Source of the DNA: Enoplolaimus lenunculus
Taxonomy: Eukaryota; Nematoda; Enoplea; Enoplida; Thoracostomopsidae
DNA: 64,000 nt
Reading direction: 5' to 3'
Assembly (NCBI GenBank): GCA_030248215.1
Contig: JASANG010000519.1
Span: 117,527 to 181,526 of the forward strand
Both the position numbers and the translations under genes were made by a program. Below are positions 59,101 through 64,000 of this stretch, in pieces (positions within the stretch are counted from its first letter, which is position 1; the number at the start of each line of letters is the position of its first letter). Under the pieces are notes generated by a model that saw only the letters and a list, made by a program, of their open reading frames with translations, was not told where the DNA came from and ran no database searches.

Positions 59101-62100
59101 TCTAGACGAAAAAGGTACGCCGTTTTATTACGATAGATACAGGCTAGAAAGTTATATTTTTCGTCAAATACGCCCAAGTAATAAACGACTATTATCGACA
59201 TTAGATAAGTTTATAAAAATAACGGATAATTTTTTTCTATATCACTTTTATTTAGAAAGTAAACACTATAAGGGTTGCGCTATACTTTTTTTGACGTGTG
59301 TCGCCGTCCGTTTGACGGACTGTACCGTCCGTCACCCGTACGGTGGACGGCGCCGTACTGGTGACGGTCGATGATGGACGGCGCGTACGGGTGACGCACG
59401 GTGACGGATGGCCCCGCACGGGTGACGCACGGCGACGGACTGCGCCGTACGGGTGACACACGGCGCCTGACGTCAAGTATAGCGCAAATCTAACGTTAAA
59501 TTCGTTTTCATAGTATAAGAAACCATGTCTCTCACATTTTACGACAAGTATGAAGAATAAAAAACTAACTTTTCTAAAGCGTTGGTAAATTCTAAAATTT
59601 ATATTTAAAAAAATTTCACCTCAAATAATAAAATAGGCGAATGTTATACGCTTAGCAAACTTTTTGAAATTTTAGGGAGACCGCGGCCACTAGCGAAGCA
59701 TGTCACTTTGGAGGAAGTGTTGGATTCGTTGTTGGGGCTCCCTACGGGCGCAAGCCAAAGTGGATCCGCATCGTTATCAAAAAGCCTTGAAGAATTGGAT
59801 GATGGTAGTGCCCTGGAAGTTACGTCTGATATACGTCGGCCGCCAAATGCAACCACTGCAATATATACGCCAAATGCTGAAGTAATGGAACGAGCAACGC
59901 AATCGCCACAGTTGGCTCAAAATATATTGAAGGTATCTTATTGCTGAATCAGGCACGTAGCCAGCTCACCTTGCTAGCGGGGGCTAAAACTTTTCAGGCC
60001 GGGCATACAGGCGGCTTCAGTGACTCTTGTAAGCATGTGAGACATGCTTGTCCTTGTGCATATGGCACCCCTGGCTCGCCTTCGGCTACGGGGCCAATTT
60101 TAGGACGGCGTCATGGGTTGTAAAACGTGCACAAGTGGAACTTTGAGCAAAACATCTAATACAGTGATAGCTCGAGACATCATTAAGCAATATTTTTTAG
60201 TTACGGCATACAAATATAAAAATTGCTTAGTGTACAAGGGAATTGCAACTGTACCCACTTACACGCATACTTTCCAGCGCCCACTCTCGTAGTTTTAAAC
60301 AAAAGCTGAAGGTATCCTATTCATTAGGTATACTCGTAATTAATTATTTCGGCTAAAATTTTTATAAGAAGTGTGGTTACTCTCAATTGGGTACGGTTCT
60401 GTAAGGAGTGTTCTAAGCTCTGTGGGCAATTTTTCAGTTACTGTCTACAACCCGTTACTCATAGACTATACTAAGAGCAGAAAAGTGCAGACGGCAATAA
60501 AATTGGTATATGCAAAATGTGCACTTTAAAACGTCTTGTACGTATGCGCTGTACAAAATATCCACAAACCGCGACGCTTCTTAAGACTCGATCGCCGAGC
60601 TATATTCAGTGGGTGACAGTAAAACGGCGACCAGCCGACATTCCGGGCTGAGGTTGAAATTTTAGCTTTGAAATTGAATCTCAGATGAAATTAAAAATAG
60701 TCTTGTCGGCAAGAATTGAACTATACCCTCAAAGTAATAGTAGTTTGAAATGTTTTCAGCGAGAAACACTGTTCGTGAGATGCCAAAATTGTGGAAAAGT
60801 CAAAGACATTTATGCCGCCCGAGACTCGTTTGTGTCGTGCCGTCACTGCTACGTTTATTATTGCTCACGTAACTGTCGTCTATCAAATTGGCCACGACAT
60901 CGAGAAATGTGCACATTCGCTCGCATTAACACAAAATGTAAAAAAGTCATCGTAAAAGTAAGTTAGGCAGCCATAGGCGACTTTTTTTAGAGTTTGTTAT
61001 AATATATACTACCATGATCACCCTTAGATATATACAAAAATGAAAAACTCCACATTCGATTTCCTAACCAAGTTTTATATAAGTAAATGGAATAATAATA
61101 TTTCTGAAGGTGATGATGTTCCTTTTTAATTTGGGATAAGAATGACATATGTTAAATGCTATGGACCTATCTTGCTCACTGTAAAGCAAAATCGTGGCAG
61201 CTTTCTCTCGAGATACTCTTAACTGTGATAGCTTTAAGATACAGAAACCACCGATTGATTTGGTTTGAATATGTATAATTTTTTTGCGTCGTCTGTTTTT
61301 AAATTGCAAAAGTTTCCAATAAAACGATTATGTAGTAGCACTTTTACCAATTATAATTTTAGGTTCGTCAAGACACCGAAGTTCAGTATGAAATGTCACG
61401 TGTCGCCAGACAGTCGTATGCAGAACGTGGCCGCGGAACTGTCAACTTCCGGTTTCACAATACGGATTTAGCCGATGAATACATATCCACCGGATACGCG
61501 GCTTTAGTTCGACAACCGGAACAATATCTTTACTATCAAACCGTTGACCAATTAGTTGCTCAGCGTAAAAATCACGATTTTGTTGCACTTTGTCGCCGTT
61601 ATGACCCTCATATGAAGTTTGTTTTGAGTGTTAGTATCGTTGCTGATACTGATGCTTGTCCTACTACACCACCGTTGCTTCGCGCCTTAAATGTTCAGCA
61701 ATCACAGCAACAAACCGTGCGACCCCTAGGGCAACAAGGGGTGCGGTTAACCAGCGGCTACAAGCCTGGTCTGGCGCCGATATATGGATCAAGCTATACT
61801 GTAAATTCAGAATCGACAATTAAAGATGACGCTTGGTCAGAGCACTACGACCTCATGCAGAGCCGGGCGTCCCTTGCAAGCAGCGGAGTAGCGACGCAAC
61901 AAAGCGGTGAGATTGGCACAAGACCTTCGGAACGATTTAAACAACGCGCAGCAAGTTTGCCACCGAATTCTGTTAAACGTCGACAGCAGCATCAGCAACA
62001 GCAACAAGAAGAACGGGGCCAGCATCAACTGACGCAACATCAACAAATTCGACAAAATGGAGTCTATACAATACCAGCAGATATCGACGCAAAATCGTTG

Positions 62101-62493
62101 TTGCGATCGGTTTTGAAATCAATGGAGAATATTGCACCGTCGGCAACGACTGCAACAGAGCCTCAATTGAGTTTGGTGTCCAGTGGCGGCGAACTGGATG
62201 AGTACGATCGTTTTGGCGGTGACGAGAAAGCATTTATTCAGCAACAACGTTTCGGAGAGTTTCAACGAAACGCGCCCGATCGACATACAATAACAGCGGT
62301 ACGAAGTGGCAGAAACTACCAGATTCAACAATATCGTGACCATCAACCAATAGATTATGAATTTCAGCAAACTTTTGGTCAACAAACTAGAGCAGGAACG
62401 CAGAATAGATATGGTGAAGATAGACGAGATGGAAGTTATATGCAAATGAGCGTAGCATCACAACCGATCTCTGTTGGAGAAAGTGAGGTGTAA
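56126..62493 (+). pseudogene. AJM-1-like gene, right copy, 5'-truncated with two frame breaks
   Basis: Exons mirror the left copy: 56126-56400, 56783-57169, 57750-59114, 59676-59932, 60760-60957, 61363-62493. The loop exon has no counterpart upstream. The first exon is one base longer (CACTAAAAAGTAG against CACTAAAAGTAG) and so is the second (CCGGGACC against CCGGACC); each shifts the frame. The later four exons are equal in length to the left copy and fully open, with only a few amino-acid changes (RYNEV against RYIEV, GEDRRDG against GEYRRDG). Both indels lie in homopolymers, so either the copy is a young pseudogene or the consensus is wrong there. The MYND exon and the C-terminal domain look intact. 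Confidence 0.75.
59268..59491. mobile_element. GC-rich MITE, right arm
   Basis: Mirror copy of 49172-49405. Its right terminus reads TAGCGCAAATCTAAC where the left arm keeps GCGCAACCCTAAC, so one inverted repeat has decayed. Confidence 0.75.
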
Positions 62494-63479
62494 AGCTCTG
62501 TGGATAATGGCACATAACACTGGCTGTGTGTGTGTGTGCCGTTATGAATATCGGAGACGAATGACATTTTGAAGTCAAATGAAAACAAAAACAAAATTGC
62601 ACGAAGGTGCCAACAATAAATGTTTTGTGAGTATTTATGTATATTATATGTTGTGAAAAAACCACTGGTGACATAAGTGCCAATTTCGAGTACGTCAAGG
62701 ACAATATGCGACAGCCAGAAGTGAAAAGTTATTACGTTCACAAAAGTACAACAAACCTCGCTACAATAATTAACGAACCTTCCCTAGAGGTATTGACTTT
62801 TTGCCAAAGCTTGAGACAGATTTCTGGTAGTAGAAATTGTAAGAAGCACGCTTTACTTTTGCTATACCGATTATCACAGCAGCGGGAATTGTTGAGTGAG
62901 TACACTATGCAGGAGGGTGGAACCGGAAGTGAAAAATACAGAACCCGCTGTTTAGAAATTATGCCAAAAAAGTTTTTACGTCACCTGATGTTTGTCAAAT
63001 ATTGGCATTGAAATGCACAGACACAACATGAAGCATACCATGTTACATAACTGAACGTCGAATAACTTTAAAAAATGCAAAAAATGTTTCGTTATATTCA
63101 AACAAGGTGCTGCTTGAGCGGACCTCCGGTTGCACTCTGCTGTGTACCATGTAGCGCATGTAAAACGGAACTCATACGTTGCAAATATAATTGATGACTA
63201 TGTTACCACTAAATTATCATGTGAGAAGGAGTTAATATTTCTGATATTTGCTAAATGCAAGTTATAGTTCCAAAGTGGGGCAACGGAGCTTTGAAAATGC
63301 AGATATCGTAAACATTAATCAAGGCATATCGCAAAAACATCCGCCTAGCATGGTTGGTGATTCAACGAATGCTTCAGTTCGGTCAACATCACACCTCCTT
63401 GTGCTTAACTAAACTTGAATCAGTTTAAGCAAAACTTGATTGGGTTTACGGTCTAATTAAGTTTTGCAACAAACCAGTG

Positions 63480-63790
63480 TGCAATCGGAGGTGAAAAATA
63501 GCGGAGCCGGAGGTCAACGGAACCTGCCAGAGCCGAAGCCGTAGGTGAGGCGAAATTAGGTAGTAAAAATGATGGTTAATCAGTTAGTTTTGCTGTTAAA
63601 TTGTTTGGATATAGGGTAATTTTCTGCGAAATTTCGGAAATTCTTCCCTGATAGTTGTGACAAATGTAAAAACGAAACGCGCTAAACAGATAAATTTTGC
63701 AATATTATGCAAAATTTACTACCGAAATTGCCGGAACGTCCGGCAAAAATTCCACCGGAGCCGGAGTACAGAGCAAGGGTGGCAAAAGGG
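63480..63790. mobile_element. hAT-like CTCCGG element, right arm
   Basis: Mirror of 44865-45190, with GTGCAATCGGAGGTG at the left and CTTGCTCTGTACTCC at the right on the complementary strand. The outer terminus is lost in both arms, so the loss predates the duplication. Confidence 0.6.
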
Positions 63791-64000
63791 TGATCGCAGT
63801 AGGCATCGGTTGAGATTAATTAACTTGAAGTATTTATGTTTCCTTCAGACATGTTAGGAGAAATATTGAACCAACATGAAATGTCTTATTACCGTCTAGA
63901 ACTCATTGGACCAATTTTATGATATTTTCAAAGAAATGTAACACCGCTAAGGAGTTAACATAAATTTTTACATAGCAGCAGCAATAGAGATGTAACTGAA

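Larger units (their letters stand above)
55013..63977. repeat. right arm of the ~9-kb palindrome
   Basis: Reverse complement of 44538-53684. Matching points sum to about 108,660-108,690 along the whole arm, so few indels exist. The outer limit near 63977 (TTTTTACATAGCA) lies inside the window; the last 20 bases differ from the left flank. Confidence 0.95.

Noticed and set aside
1-64000. LTR retroelements, Polintons or viral copies
   Set aside because: No long terminal repeats, integrase, protease, capsid or envelope-like frames were seen; the one reverse-transcriptase trace is LINE-type.

Overview
This is metazoan nuclear DNA: AT-rich, with GT-AG introns (3' splice sites mostly TTTCAG or TTTTAG), about 60% or more repeats and four protein-coding loci. 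TTAGGC-like tracts (561-583, 53993-54010 and degenerate ones elsewhere), an AJM-1-like junction protein and the intron style suggest a nematode or close ecdysozoan relative. The species cannot be fixed from sequence alone.

Layout. (1) 2138-5435, + strand: the 3' part of a Crumbs homologue (end of a laminin-G-like module, Ser/Thr-rich stalk, three EGF modules, transmembrane helix, short tail ending ERLI). (2) 13685-27605, - strand: a complete NPC1 sterol transporter gene in 26 exons, 1655 codons, every junction in phase. (3) 41082-43604, + strand: an unrecognised six-exon gene of about 190 residues. (4) 44538-63977: a large palindrome, two arms of about 9 kb around a 1.33 kb loop. Each arm carries a copy of an AJM-1-like gene with a MYND zinc finger. 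The left copy (- strand) is open over seven exons, the first in the loop. The right copy (+ strand) lacks that exon and has two one-base frame breaks.

The rest is transposon debris: several hAT-like non-autonomous families whose subterminal regions iterate a short motif (CCGGTT, CCGAT, GGATAT or CGTACGG), one hAT transposase C-terminal scrap, tRNA-like SINE units, a split LINE, and a TIR element with internal ~160-bp repeats. No LTR retroelement, CRISPR array or intact transposase was seen.

Functionally, Crumbs and AJM-1 both act at the apical side of epithelia; NPC1 exports sterol from lysosomes and has no evident link to them. The main points for follow-up are the palindrome (real inverted duplication or assembly fold-back), two tandem duplications of 3' splice sites in NPC1, and tRNA-like modules lodged in inverted-repeat or palindrome-rich repeats.
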